Part shown: positions 37,287 through 46,082 of the stretch, in pieces | How the letters are laid out: every line of letters begins with the position of its first letter | How positions within the stretch are numbered: the first letter of the stretch is position 1 | Assembly (NCBI RefSeq): GCF_000024165.1 | Contig: NC_013194.1 | Location: 4,278,001-4,342,000 of the forward strand | Source of the DNA: Accumulibacter phosphatis | Lineage (GTDB): Bacteria; Pseudomonadota; Gammaproteobacteria; Burkholderiales; Rhodocyclaceae | DNA length: 64,000 bases | Direction of reading: 5' to 3' | Notes under the pieces: generated by a model | Told to the model about the DNA's origin: nothing | Database searches by the model: none | What the model saw: the letters and a program-made list of their open reading frames with translations, nothing else | Position numbers and translations under genes: made by a program

Positions 37287-39383
37287 TCAGGCGCGCGTGA
37301 CCCAAAGGGTCATCAAGACAAACACGCCGATAATCATCGTAAAAGCGTAGTGGTAAATGTGACCGGTCTGGAAGAGCCGAGCCACGGCCGCGAACCAGCC
37401 GACCAGATGCACGGAACCGTTGACGATGATGCCATCGATCAGACCGGCGTCGCCGCCTTTCCACAGACCGCGGCCAAGCAGCCGTGCACCGCCGGCAAAA
37501 ACCACGTCGTTGAACTTGTCGAAGTAGTACTTGTTGTCGAGCAGGGTGTACACCCCCCCGAAACGGCTCTTGATCGCTGCCGGGATGTCCGGGCGCTTCA
37601 TGTACAGGAACCACGACAGAGCTACACCGAAGAACGCCAGCCAGAACACCGCAGTGGTCACGGCGTGTGTCGCCATGGCGAAAGCCCCGTGGAAATGGTG
37701 GGCGAGTTCCTTCATCACCGGATGCGCGACGGAGTCGACGAAGATTGCATCCTTGAAGAAGTCGCCGAAGAGCATTGGCTCGATGCCGATGTAGCCGATG
37801 ATCACGGATGGAATCGCCAGCATGATCAGCGGCAGAGTCACCACCCAGGGTGTTTCGTGCGGCTTTTGGCCCGGCGCGAGACCATGGTGGTGCGCATCGG
37901 GTTCGTCGTCGGCGTGCGCGCCGTGATCACTGCCCGCCTTGGCATGGTCATCATCATGGCTGGCATGGCTGTCTGCCGCGCCATGGGCGGCGCCGTGGCC
38001 ATGCGATGCCGCCTTGCCAAACCGCTCTTCGCCATGGAAGACCAGGAAATACATGCGGAATGAATAGAAGGCCGTCACGAAGACGCCGGCCATTACGGCA
38101 AAGTAGGCGAAACCGGCACCCGGCAGGTGCGACAGCGCCACCGCCTCGATGATCGAGTCCTTTGAGTAGAAGCCGGCGAAGAACGGCGTCCCGATCAGCG
38201 CCAGCGAGCCGATCAGGGAAGTGATCCAGGTGATCGGCATGTACTTGCGCAGACCGCCCATGTTGCGGATATCCTGATCGTGGTGCATGCCGATGATCAC
38301 CGAACCCGCGCCGAGGAACAGCAGTGCCTTGAAGAAGGCGTGCGTCATCAGATGAAAAATCGCCACAGAGTAGGCGGAGACGCCCAGCGCGACCGTCATG
38401 TAACCGAGTTGTGAGAGCGTGGAATAGGCCACCACGCGCTTGATATCGTTCTGGATGATGCCGAGGAAGCCCATGAACAGCGCGGTGATCGAGCCGATGA
38501 CGATGACGAAGGACAGCGCGGTATCCGACAGCTCGAACAGTGGAGACATGCGCGCCACCATGAAGATGCCGGCCGTCACCATCGTCGCCGCGTGGATCAG
38601 CGCCGAGATTGGCGTCGGGCCTTCCATCGAATCGGGCAGCCAGACATGCAGTGGAACCTGCGCCGACTTGCCCATGGCACCGATGAACAGCAGGATGCAA
38701 ATGGCGGTCATCAGCGCAATGCGGTTCTCACCGAACAGCGCAATGGTGGTATCGGCGGCCACGGCCGGTGCGAGGGCAAAAACAGCGGCGTAGTCGAGCG
38801 TTCCGAAGTAGGCAAGAACGAGACCGATGCCGAGAATGAAACCGAAGTCACCGACGCGGTTGACCAGGAAGGCCTTGAGATTGGCAAAGATTGCCGTCGG
38901 CCGCGTGTACCAGAAGCCGATCAGGAGATACGAAACCAGGCCAACGGCCTCCCAGCCAAAGAACAATTGCATGAAATTGTTGCTCATCACGAGCATCAAC
39001 ATCGAGAAAGTGAACAACGAGATGTAGCTGAAGAAGCGGTTATAGCCGGGATCGTCCTGCATGTAGCCGATGGTGTAGATGTGTACCATCAGGGAGACCG
39101 AGGTGACGACGAGCATCATGGTCACCGTCAGTTGATCGATCAGGAAACCCACTTCGAAGCGGTACTCGCCCGAAGTCAGCCATTGGTAGACGGGTCCATT
39201 GTAGGTGTTGCCCGCCATCACGTCCTTGAAGATCACCAACGAGGCCAGACAGGCGATGGCAACACCGGCGATGGTTACGGTGTGCGCCACCCAGCGAGGA
39301 ATTACCCGGCAGAACAGGCCGGCAATGATTGCGCCAACGAGCGGCGCCAGAGGAACCAGCAGGTAGAGCTTTTGCATTTCCAT
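37287..39383 (-). CDS. nuoL: NADH-quinone oxidoreductase subunit L, with His/Asp-rich loop
   Basis: A 698-residue distal proton-pumping subunit of complex I. The conserved core contains FFGWEAVGLVSYLLIGFW, KSAQVPLHVWLPDSMEGPTP and KRVVAYSTLSQLGYMTVALG. The long lateral C-terminal helix is expected after residue 520. Unusual: residues about 450-509 form a hydrophilic loop with roughly 13 His and many Asp residues (for example ADSHASHDDDH), longer than the E. coli subunit (613). ATG 39383 follows AAGGG by eight bases and overlaps the nuoK end; a TTG at 39389 is less likely. Confidence 0.96.
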   Translation of the reverse strand: MEMQKLYLLVPLAPLVGAIIAGLFCRVIPRWVAHTVTIAGVAIACLASLVIFKDVMAGNTYNGPVYQWLTSGEYRFEVGFLIDQLTVTMMLVVTSVSLMVHIYTIGYMQDDPGYNRFFSYISLFTFSMLMLVMSNNFMQLFFGWEAVGLVSYLLIGFWYTRPTAIFANLKAFLVNRVGDFGFILGIGLVLAYFGTLDYAAVFALAPAVAADTTIALFGENRIALMTAICILLFIGAMGKSAQVPLHVWLPDSMEGPTPISALIHAATMVTAGIFMVARMSPLFELSDTALSFVIVIGSITALFMGFLGIIQNDIKRVVAYSTLSQLGYMTVALGVSAYSVAIFHLMTHAFFKALLFLGAGSVIIGMHHDQDIRNMGGLRKYMPITWITSLIGSLALIGTPFFAGFYSKDSIIEAVALSHLPGAGFAYFAVMAGVFVTAFYSFRMYFLVFHGEERFGKAASHGHGAAHGAADSHASHDDDHAKAGSDHGAHADDEPDAHHHGLAPGQKPHETPWVVTLPLIMLAIPSVIIGYIGIEPMLFGDFFKDAIFVDSVAHPVMKELAHHFHGAFAMATHAVTTAVFWLAFFGVALSWFLYMKRPDIPAAIKSRFGGVYTLLDNKYYFDKFNDVVFAGGARLLGRGLWKGGDAGLIDGIIVNGSVHLVGWFAAVARLFQTGHIYHYAFTMIIGVFVLMTLWVTRA

Positions 39384-39385
39384 GT

Positions 39386-39691
39386 TCAACCCTTCAGGCT
39401 GTCCAGATCATCCACATGGATGGTCTTCAGGTTGCGGAACAGCACCACGAGAATCGCCAGCCCGATTGCCGATTCGGCAGCCGCGACGGTCAGGATGAAG
39501 AAAACGAAAACCTGCCCGGCAAGATCCTGCAAGTAGTGGGAAAAGGCGATGAAGTTCATGTTCACCGCCAGCAGCATCAACTCGATCGACATCAGAATGA
39601 TGATCAGATTCTTGCGGTTGAGGAAGATACCGACGACGCTGATCGCGAAAAGGATCGCGCCCAGGATCAAAAAATGGGACAGTGTAAGCAA
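39386..39691 (-). CDS. nuoK: NADH-quinone oxidoreductase subunit K
   Basis: A 101-residue subunit with three transmembrane helices. It carries the two conserved membrane glutamates in LMSIELMLLAVNMNF and AAAESAIGLAILV, which are part of the hydrophilic axis that links quinone chemistry to pumping. The length is exactly typical. It is separated from nuoJ by 87 bases that contain a GC hairpin, the largest gap inside the nuo operon apart from the tRNA region. Its TGA lies at 39386-39388, just before the nuoL ATG at 39383. Confidence 0.97.
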   Translation of the reverse strand: MLTLSHFLILGAILFAISVVGIFLNRKNLIIILMSIELMLLAVNMNFIAFSHYLQDLAGQVFVFFILTVAAAESAIGLAILVVLFRNLKTIHVDDLDSLKG

Positions 39692-39719
39692 GGTACCTCC
39701 CTGATTCCTTCTGCATGGC

Positions 39720-39739
39720 GCGGCCGGTTGCCCGGCCGC
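39720..39739. repeat. 8-bp hairpin between nuoJ and nuoK
   Basis: GCGGCCGG (39720-39727) and CCGGCCGC (39732-39739) pair perfectly around a TTGC loop. It is in the 87-base gap of the nuo operon between nuoJ and nuoK. There is no T-run, so it is more likely a processing or stability element than a terminator. Confidence 0.55.
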
Positions 39740-39778
39740 TCCGTCTTATTCTCGGTGTAGATATCGCGTCAAGCGCGG

Positions 39779-40381
39779 TCAGTCTCTCTTCTCGGCAGGC
39801 ATCTGGAGTACGCGGACGCGCTCCCCTGCCTTGACGAACACCTGCTGGGAGGGATTGACAGCCTTGTTCTTTCGCTTGCCACGCTGAGTCAGGGCGACGG
39901 CGGCGACAATCCCGACGAGGAGGATGACCGACGCCAACTCGAAGGGATAGACGTACTCGGTAAACATAAGGCGACCGACCGCCTGGACGTTGCTTTCGTC
40001 GGCGCCCGTCTGCCGGACGCTGCTCTCGAACAGGCCAAGGTAATTGCCGCCGAGAACCAGCCCCATCTCGGCGACCATCAGCAGGGCAATGATCGAACCC
40101 AGCGGCAGGTAGCTCCAGAATCCCTCGCGCAGACGATCGAGGTTGATGTCGAGCATCATGACCACGAACAGGAAGAGCACCATCACGGCACCGACGTAGA
40201 CCAGGACGAGCGCCATGGCGAGAAACTCGGCCTGCAACAGAATCCAGACGCCACTCGCCGTAAAGAAGGCCAAAACGAGGAAGAGCGCCGCATGCACCGG
40301 ATTGCGTGCAGTAATCACGCGCAGCCCGGCAAAAACCAGGATCGCCGAGAGAAAATAGAAAACGAAGGTCTTGAATTCCAT
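39779..40381 (-). CDS. nuoJ: NADH-quinone oxidoreductase subunit J
   Basis: A 200-residue membrane subunit with five helices. The conserved segments NPVHAALFLVLAFFTASGVW and YVGAVMVLFLFVVMMLDI contain the pi-bulge helix of NuoJ/ND6 that takes part in the conformational coupling. The C-terminal 35 residues are basic and cytoplasmic. ATG 40381 follows the nuoI stop by 12 bases; its ribosome-binding site is weak. Confidence 0.96.
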   Translation of the reverse strand: MEFKTFVFYFLSAILVFAGLRVITARNPVHAALFLVLAFFTASGVWILLQAEFLAMALVLVYVGAVMVLFLFVVMMLDINLDRLREGFWSYLPLGSIIALLMVAEMGLVLGGNYLGLFESSVRQTGADESNVQAVGRLMFTEYVYPFELASVILLVGIVAAVALTQRGKRKNKAVNPSQQVFVKAGERVRVLQMPAEKRD

Positions 40382-40393
40382 CGTGTCGGCCTG

Positions 40394-40882
40394 TCAGCGG
40401 TATTTCGCGTCGAGCTCGCGGTCTTCGGCGATCTGCGCTTCGTAGCGATCACCGTTGGCCAGCAGCATCGGTTTGGTGTAGTAGAGGTCGCCACGCGTTT
40501 CCCCGTGGTACTCGTAGATCCGTGTCTCGACGATCGCATCGACCGGGCAGGCTTCTTCGCAGAAACCGCAAAAGATGCATTTGGTCAAGTCAATGTCGTA
40601 ACGCGTCGTGCGGCGCGAACCATCGTCGCGCTGATCCGATTCGATCGTGATCGCCATCGCCGGACAGACGGCCTCACACAACTTGCAGGCGATACAGCGT
40701 TCCTCGCCGTTCGGATAGCGGCGCAGCGCGTGCAAACCGCGGAAACGGAAGCTCTGCGGGGTCTTCTCTTCCGGGTACTGGACGGTGATCTTGCGGGCAA
40801 ACATATAGCGCCCGGTCACCGACATCCCCTTGAAAAGCTCCCGGAGCAGCAGGCTGTTGAAAACTTCCTTCATCGAACCCAT
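40394..40882 (-). CDS. nuoI: NADH-quinone oxidoreductase subunit I
   Basis: A 162-residue peripheral-arm subunit carrying clusters N6a and N6b. Two 4Fe-4S motifs are visible: CIACKLCEAVCPAMAI and CIFCGFCEEACPVDAI, both C-x2-C-x2-C-x3-C-P. The N-terminal amphipathic helix lies on the membrane next to NuoH. It passes electrons from NuoG towards N2 in NuoB. ATG 40882 follows a purine-rich GAGAGG by six bases. Confidence 0.97.
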   Translation of the reverse strand: MGSMKEVFNSLLLRELFKGMSVTGRYMFARKITVQYPEEKTPQSFRFRGLHALRRYPNGEERCIACKLCEAVCPAMAITIESDQRDDGSRRTTRYDIDLTKCIFCGFCEEACPVDAIVETRIYEYHGETRGDLYYTKPMLLANGDRYEAQIAEDRELDAKYR

Positions 40883-40892
40883 GACTAGCCTC

Positions 40893-41945
40893 TCACTTCC
40901 AGATGTTCAGCGGCGACATCATCCAGCAGCCGACGACGACCAGCCAGATCAGACACAAGGGGATGAACACTTTCCAACCCAGACGCATGATCTGGTCATA
41001 GCGATAACGGGGAAAAGTGGCGCGAATCCAGAGGAAGAAGAACAGGACAGCGGAGATCTTGAGGAAAAGCCAGAGGATGCCATCAGGCAGAAAGCCCACT
41101 GGCGATAGCCAGCCGCCCAGGAAGAGGGTCGACGCCAGTGTCGATACGAGGATCATGTTGGCGTATTCGGCAAGGAAGAAGACGGCAAACGCCATTCCCG
41201 AATACTCGACGTGGAAGCCAACGATCTCGGATTCGCCTTCGGCCATGTCGAATGGCGCGCGGTTGGTCTCGGCAACGATCGACACCAGATAAACGACGAA
41301 CATCGGCAACAGCGGCAACCAGTTCCAGGACAGGAACCCGAAGCCCTTGTCGGCGAAATAGCCCTCACCCTGGGCTTTCACGATATCGCCGAGGTTCAGG
41401 CTGTTCGAAACCATCAGAACCACCACCAGGGCAAGGCCCATGGCCACTTCGTAGGAGATCATCTGCGCCGCGGAACGCATGCCCCCAAGAAACGCGTACT
41501 TGGAGTTCGACGCCCAACCCGAAAGAATGATCCCGTAGACGCCAATGGAAGTGATCGACATGATGTACAACAGGCTGGCGTTTACATTCGCCAACACCAG
41601 CGTGTCGTTGAAAGGAATAACCGCCCAGGCGGCAAGAGCTGGCGCGAAAGCGAACATCGGTGCAATCAGGAACACGCCCTTGTTGGCGCCGGTAGGTATC
41701 ACCACTTCCTTCAGCAGCAGCTTGACGCCGTCGGCAATCGGCTGGATCAGTCCCCACGGTCCGACGCGATTCGGCCCGATGCGCACCTGCATCCAGCCGA
41801 TGACCTTGCGTTCCCAGAAAGTCAGGTAAGCGACTGCGAGAAGCAGAGGGGCGATGATCAGAACAATCTTGAGCAGTGTCCAGACGAGCGGAAACAGCGA
41901 CCCAAAAAGACCTTGCAGCAGTCCTTGCAGCGCATCCACCATCAT
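40893..41945 (-). CDS. nuoH: NADH-quinone oxidoreductase subunit H
   Basis: A 350-residue membrane subunit that forms much of the quinone-binding chamber. Conserved loops are ERKVIGWMQVRIGPNRVGP (first matrix loop) and AETNRAPFDMAEGESEIVGF with its acidic residues, plus FLFLWIRATFPRYRYDQIM. Nine hydrophobic segments are visible, though the topology is commonly described as eight helices. It overlaps the nuoG stop by four bases (ATGA), so it is translationally coupled to it. Confidence 0.97.
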   Translation of the reverse strand: MMVDALQGLLQGLFGSLFPLVWTLLKIVLIIAPLLLAVAYLTFWERKVIGWMQVRIGPNRVGPWGLIQPIADGVKLLLKEVVIPTGANKGVFLIAPMFAFAPALAAWAVIPFNDTLVLANVNASLLYIMSITSIGVYGIILSGWASNSKYAFLGGMRSAAQMISYEVAMGLALVVVLMVSNSLNLGDIVKAQGEGYFADKGFGFLSWNWLPLLPMFVVYLVSIVAETNRAPFDMAEGESEIVGFHVEYSGMAFAVFFLAEYANMILVSTLASTLFLGGWLSPVGFLPDGILWLFLKISAVLFFFLWIRATFPRYRYDQIMRLGWKVFIPLCLIWLVVVGCWMMSPLNIWK

Positions 41946-44269
41946 GCACGCTCCACATTGATCGCGCCGAACATCTCGCCCAGCGCGGCGGTCGAAACAT
42001 GTGCGGCAGCGACCCGAACACAGGCCTCCGGCACCGTGTCGTCGAGCCTGGCCTCGAGAACAACCTCACCGTTCCCCTGCCGAACGCGCACCGCGGCGCC
42101 GTCGCCGACGCCAACTGCCGCCAGAGTTTGCGTGTTCATGCGCGCCGTCGGCGGCATGGCATCGGCGGTCTTCTGCAACGCGGCGGCGCGACGAGCGAGC
42201 GGGTCCGCGGCATAGATCGGTACATCGGCAACACGCTGCAGAGCCTCGGTCGGTGCCGGCAGCGACACCGCCAGACTGTGGAGGCCGTTGTTCAAACCCT
42301 GGACAAAACCTTCACCGCCCGGGGCCACCTCGTCGCGCACCTGCTCGCTCGAGTCGTAGTCGAACCCTGGCAGGTCAAGCAGGTTGCCCAGCACACGCAG
42401 CACCTTCCAGCCGGGACGCGCGTCGCCGAGAGGGCGGACGACACCCGTGAAACTCTGCAAGCGGCCTTCGCTGTTGACAAAGGATCCGGAAGTCTCGGTG
42501 AATGGTGCGGTCGGCAGCAGAACATCGGCGTAGTCGCCGGCCGCTCCGTCCTTGAACGGGGTGAGCACGACCACCAGCCTGGCACCCTTGAGGGCGGACA
42601 CGGCCAGTTGCGGATCATGGCAATCGAGTTCCGGTTCCACACCGAGCAGGAGGTAGGCCTGGCGTGGCTGCGCGAACATGGAATGAGCGTTGAGTGCGGT
42701 GGGCAAGGCTTTCGCAACGTAACCGCCGGCACTGTTGGCAGCCTCGCCGATGAAGCCGCAGGAGGCACCCGTCAGCCTCGCCAACTCCAGCGCCAGGGCA
42801 TGCAGTTGCGCCGCCTGCGGATGCTGCTCGGCTGCGTTGCCGAGGAATATCGCGCGCCTTTCGCCATCGAGCAGGCTTCTCGCGATCGCCTGGCTGGTCG
42901 CGCAAGGTTCGACGGAGGCGAGTTCAGCGGCAACGGCCTCGCCCTTCAATTGGGCCGCGGCCTTGACCACAGCCGCCAGAGCGAGCGGCAAGCGGGCGGG
43001 CGACACGCTCATCCGGGCGTGCAGGTTGATCAGTGGATCGTCGGCACCAAGTGCCAGCAGGCTCACCTTGCCCCATTTCTTGGCAAGCTGGCGCAGGCGC
43101 TGCGCAAACAGGGGGTGGTCCTTGCGCAGGAAGCTGCCCACCACCAGCGCCGCATCGAGGTCCTTGATTTCCGACAACTTGAGGCCAAGCCACGGAACGC
43201 CGTCAAGTCTGCCGTCAGTCGAGAAGTCGCGTCGCCGCGGGCGAAAATCGACGTTACCGGAACCGAGTGAACGGATCAGTTTCTGCAGCAGATGGAGCTC
43301 TTCGAGCGTGGCATGTGGTGAAGCGAGCGCGGCCAGCGCTTCGCCACCGCTCGTGCCGACAACATCCTTGAGCGCATGCGTGACGTAGTCGAGCGCGACG
43401 TTCCACGCGACTTCGCGCAGCGAGCCATCAATACGCACCATCGGCTTCGTCAACCGCGCCGGTGAACTCAGCGCTTCGTAGGAAAAACGGTCCTTGTCCG
43501 ATACCCAGCACTCATTCACGTCTTCGTTTTCACGTGGCAGAACGCGCATGACCACGTTGTTTTTCACCTGCACCGTCAGGTTGGCACCGAGGCTGTCATG
43601 CGGACTGATCGACTTGCGCCGCCCCAGTTCCCAGCTACGCGCAGCATAGCGAAACGGCTTGGACGTAAGGGCACCAACCGGACAGAGGTCGATCATGTTG
43701 CCGGAAAGCTCGGAGTCAACCGATCGACCGACGAAAGTCATGATCTCCGAATGCATGTTGCGGTTGGCCATGCCGAGTTCCATTACTCCGGCAATTTCCT
43801 GACCGAAGCGGACGCAACGCGTGCAGTGGATGCAACGCGCCATCTCCTGCATCGAGATGAGCGGGCCGACGTCCTTGTGAAAGACCACGCGCTTGCCTTC
43901 CTGGAAACGCGACGCGCTACCGCCGTAGCCGACCGCCAGGTCCTGCAGCTGACACTCACCACCCTGATCGCAGATCGGACAGTCGAGGGGATGATTGATA
44001 AGCAGGAACTCCATCACGCCCTGCTGCGCCTTGACAGCCAGTTCGGAGTGCGTGAATACCTTCATGCCGTTGGTCACCGGCGTCGCGCAGGCAGGCAGGG
44101 GCTTCGGCGCCTTCTCGACCTGTACCAGACACATGCGGCAGTTGGCAGCGATCGAGAGCTTCTTGTGGTAGCAGAAATGCGGGATATAGGCGCCAACCTG
44201 CTGGGCAGCATCCATGATGGTGCTGCCATCAGGCACGTGCGCCATCTTGCCGTCTATTTCGATTTCCAT
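41942..44269 (-). CDS. nuoG: NADH-quinone oxidoreductase subunit G
   Basis: A 775-residue iron-sulfur subunit of the peripheral arm. The N-terminal ferredoxin domain binds N1b (cysteines in PHFCYHKKLSIAANCRMC and the later ACATP). N5 and N4 ligands lie in LDCPICDQGGECQLQD and CIHCTRCVRFGQE. The molybdopterin-oxidoreductase-like domain follows but has no cofactor role. The extra N7 cysteine set found in E. coli NuoG is not seen after residue 220, which makes this subunit like the mitochondrial type. It begins 11 bases after nuoF. Confidence 0.96.
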   Translation of the reverse strand: MEIEIDGKMAHVPDGSTIMDAAQQVGAYIPHFCYHKKLSIAANCRMCLVQVEKAPKPLPACATPVTNGMKVFTHSELAVKAQQGVMEFLLINHPLDCPICDQGGECQLQDLAVGYGGSASRFQEGKRVVFHKDVGPLISMQEMARCIHCTRCVRFGQEIAGVMELGMANRNMHSEIMTFVGRSVDSELSGNMIDLCPVGALTSKPFRYAARSWELGRRKSISPHDSLGANLTVQVKNNVVMRVLPRENEDVNECWVSDKDRFSYEALSSPARLTKPMVRIDGSLREVAWNVALDYVTHALKDVVGTSGGEALAALASPHATLEELHLLQKLIRSLGSGNVDFRPRRRDFSTDGRLDGVPWLGLKLSEIKDLDAALVVGSFLRKDHPLFAQRLRQLAKKWGKVSLLALGADDPLINLHARMSVSPARLPLALAAVVKAAAQLKGEAVAAELASVEPCATSQAIARSLLDGERRAIFLGNAAEQHPQAAQLHALALELARLTGASCGFIGEAANSAGGYVAKALPTALNAHSMFAQPRQAYLLLGVEPELDCHDPQLAVSALKGARLVVVLTPFKDGAAGDYADVLLPTAPFTETSGSFVNSEGRLQSFTGVVRPLGDARPGWKVLRVLGNLLDLPGFDYDSSEQVRDEVAPGGEGFVQGLNNGLHSLAVSLPAPTEALQRVADVPIYAADPLARRAAALQKTADAMPPTARMNTQTLAAVGVGDGAAVRVRQGNGEVVLEARLDDTVPEACVRVAAAHVSTAALGEMFGAINVERA

Positions 44270-44280
44270 CGTGTCGGACC

Positions 44281-45609
44281 CTAAACCGTTGCCGTGAAGA
44301 AGCCACTGCCGGCACGCTGGACATCAACGGGCACGAGGCACTTCTTGTGTTCGATGTGGTAGGCGAACTCATCGCGGTAGTGCTTGATGAAGCTTTGGAC
44401 GGGCATCGATGCCGCGTCGCCAAGCGCGCAAATGGTGCGGCCCATGATGTTGGTCGTGACGCTCGCCAACAGGTCGAGGTCGTCGGCGCGCCCCTGGCCG
44501 TGCTCGATACGATGCACGATCTTGTAGAGCCAGTTGGTCCCTTCCCGACAGGGCGTGCATTGCCCGCACGATTCTTCGTAGTAGAAGAAGGAAAGCCGCT
44601 CGAGCGCCTTCACCATGCAGGTCGTCTCGTCCATGACGATGACGGCACCCGATCCCAACATCGAACCAGCCTTGCTGATCGAGTCGTAGTCCATTGTGCA
44701 GTCCATCATCGTCGCTGCCGGGACCACCGGTGATGACGAGCCACCGGGAATGCAGCCCTTGAGTTGCCGGCCGCCGCGCATGCCGCCCGCCATATCGAGC
44801 AGGGTGGCGAACGGCGTGCCGAGCGGGATCTCGTAGTTTCCCGGCCGATTGACGTGACCCGACACGGAGAAGAGCTTGGTGCCACCATTGTTCGCCTTGC
44901 CGGCTTCCAGATAGTGCTCGCCGCCCAGGTTGATGATGTAGGGGATCGACGCAAAAGTCTCGGTGTTGTTGATGGTTGTCGGCTTGCCGTAAAGCCCGAA
45001 GGAGGCGGGGAACGGCGGCTTGAAGCGCGGCTGACCTTTCTTGCCTTCGATCGACTCGAGCAGGGCCGTTTCCTCACCGCAGATATAGGCGCCGTAGCCG
45101 TGATGTGCGAAGAGATCGAAGTTGAAGCCCGAACCGAGGATGTCCTTGCCGAGCAGGCCCGCTGCGCGTGCTTCGTCGAGCGCCTCTTCGAAGCGCTCGT
45201 AGATCTCCCACACTTCGCCATGGATATAGTTGTAGCCGCGCCCTGCCCCCATCGCAAAACCCGCGATGGCCATCCCCTCGATCACCGAATGCGGGTCGTA
45301 GCGCAGGATGTCGCGATCCTTGAAAGTGCCAGGCTCGCCTTCATCCGAATTGCACACGACGTACTTGTCACCGGGAAACGAGCGCGGCATGAAACTCCAC
45401 TTGAGGCCGGTCGGGAAACCCGCCCCACCGCGACCGCGCAGAACGGATTTCTTGACCTCGTTGATGACGTACTCCTGCGGCAGTTTCTCTTCGAGAATGC
45501 GCCGCAGGGCGGTGTAGCCGCCGCGCTTGACGTAATCGGCCAGACGCCAGGCATTGTCACCATCGAGACCGACGCTGAGCATCGGGTTGATCGCACCGAG
45601 GATCGCCAT
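44281..45609 (-). CDS. nuoF: NADH-quinone oxidoreductase subunit F
   Basis: A 442-residue NADH-binding subunit with FMN and cluster N3. The glycine-rich RGRGGAGFPTGLKWSFMP and YICGEETALLESIEGKKGQ segments bind FMN and NADH. N3 cysteines are in SCGQCTPCREG and a later Cys in TICALGDAA. It starts in a one-base overlap with nuoE (TAATG). The length fits the 51-kDa family. Confidence 0.97.
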   Translation of the reverse strand: MAILGAINPMLSVGLDGDNAWRLADYVKRGGYTALRRILEEKLPQEYVINEVKKSVLRGRGGAGFPTGLKWSFMPRSFPGDKYVVCNSDEGEPGTFKDRDILRYDPHSVIEGMAIAGFAMGAGRGYNYIHGEVWEIYERFEEALDEARAAGLLGKDILGSGFNFDLFAHHGYGAYICGEETALLESIEGKKGQPRFKPPFPASFGLYGKPTTINNTETFASIPYIINLGGEHYLEAGKANNGGTKLFSVSGHVNRPGNYEIPLGTPFATLLDMAGGMRGGRQLKGCIPGGSSSPVVPAATMMDCTMDYDSISKAGSMLGSGAVIVMDETTCMVKALERLSFFYYEESCGQCTPCREGTNWLYKIVHRIEHGQGRADDLDLLASVTTNIMGRTICALGDAASMPVQSFIKHYRDEFAYHIEHKKCLVPVDVQRAGSGFFTATV

Positions 45610-46082
45610 TACTTGAGCTCCGCCAGCAGTTTGTCGATTTGCTCGGGATTCATCCAGCTACACATGCGACGGTTATTGACGATCATCACCGGCGCGTCGC
45701 CGCAGGCCCCCATGCATTCGCCTTCTTTCAGGGTGATCAGGCCGTCCGGGGTGGTCTCGTTGTAATCGATTCCGAGCTTCTGCTTGAGGTACTCGCCGGC
45801 GTCGACGCCACCGGTAAGCATGCACGGCAGGTTGGTGCACACCGATACCTTGTACTTGCCAACAGGTTTTAGATCGTACATGTTGTAGAAGCTCGCCACT
45901 TCGTAGGCAGCGATCGGCGCCATGCCGAGATACCCGGCAACAAACTCGATGGCTTCACTGGAAAGCCAACCCTGCTCTTCCTGGGCAATGGCGAGAGACG
46001 CCATTACCGCTGACTGTTTCTGGTCAGCCGGGTACTTGGCAATCTCGCGGTCAATTCTCTTGAGGGATTCTGAAGTCAGCAT
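45609..46082 (-). CDS. nuoE: NADH-quinone oxidoreductase subunit E
   Basis: A 157-residue thioredoxin-like subunit that carries the [2Fe-2S] cluster N1a. Ligands are in VCTNLPCMLTGG (C-x4-C) and ECMGACGDAPV (C-x3-C). The N-terminal helical part begins LTSESLKRIDREIAKYP. It works with NuoF at the NADH-oxidising tip of complex I. It is linked by one-base overlaps to nuoD upstream and nuoF downstream. Confidence 0.97.
   Translation of the reverse strand: MLTSESLKRIDREIAKYPADQKQSAVMASLAIAQEEQGWLSSEAIEFVAGYLGMAPIAAYEVASFYNMYDLKPVGKYKVSVCTNLPCMLTGGVDAGEYLKQKLGIDYNETTPDGLITLKEGECMGACGDAPVMIVNNRRMCSWMNPEQIDKLLAELK

Noticed and set aside
44764..45765. 333-codon frame on the + strand across nuoF and nuoE
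   Set aside because: Both nuoF and nuoE are intact on the minus strand with all metal motifs. The antisense frame has no recognisable protein features.
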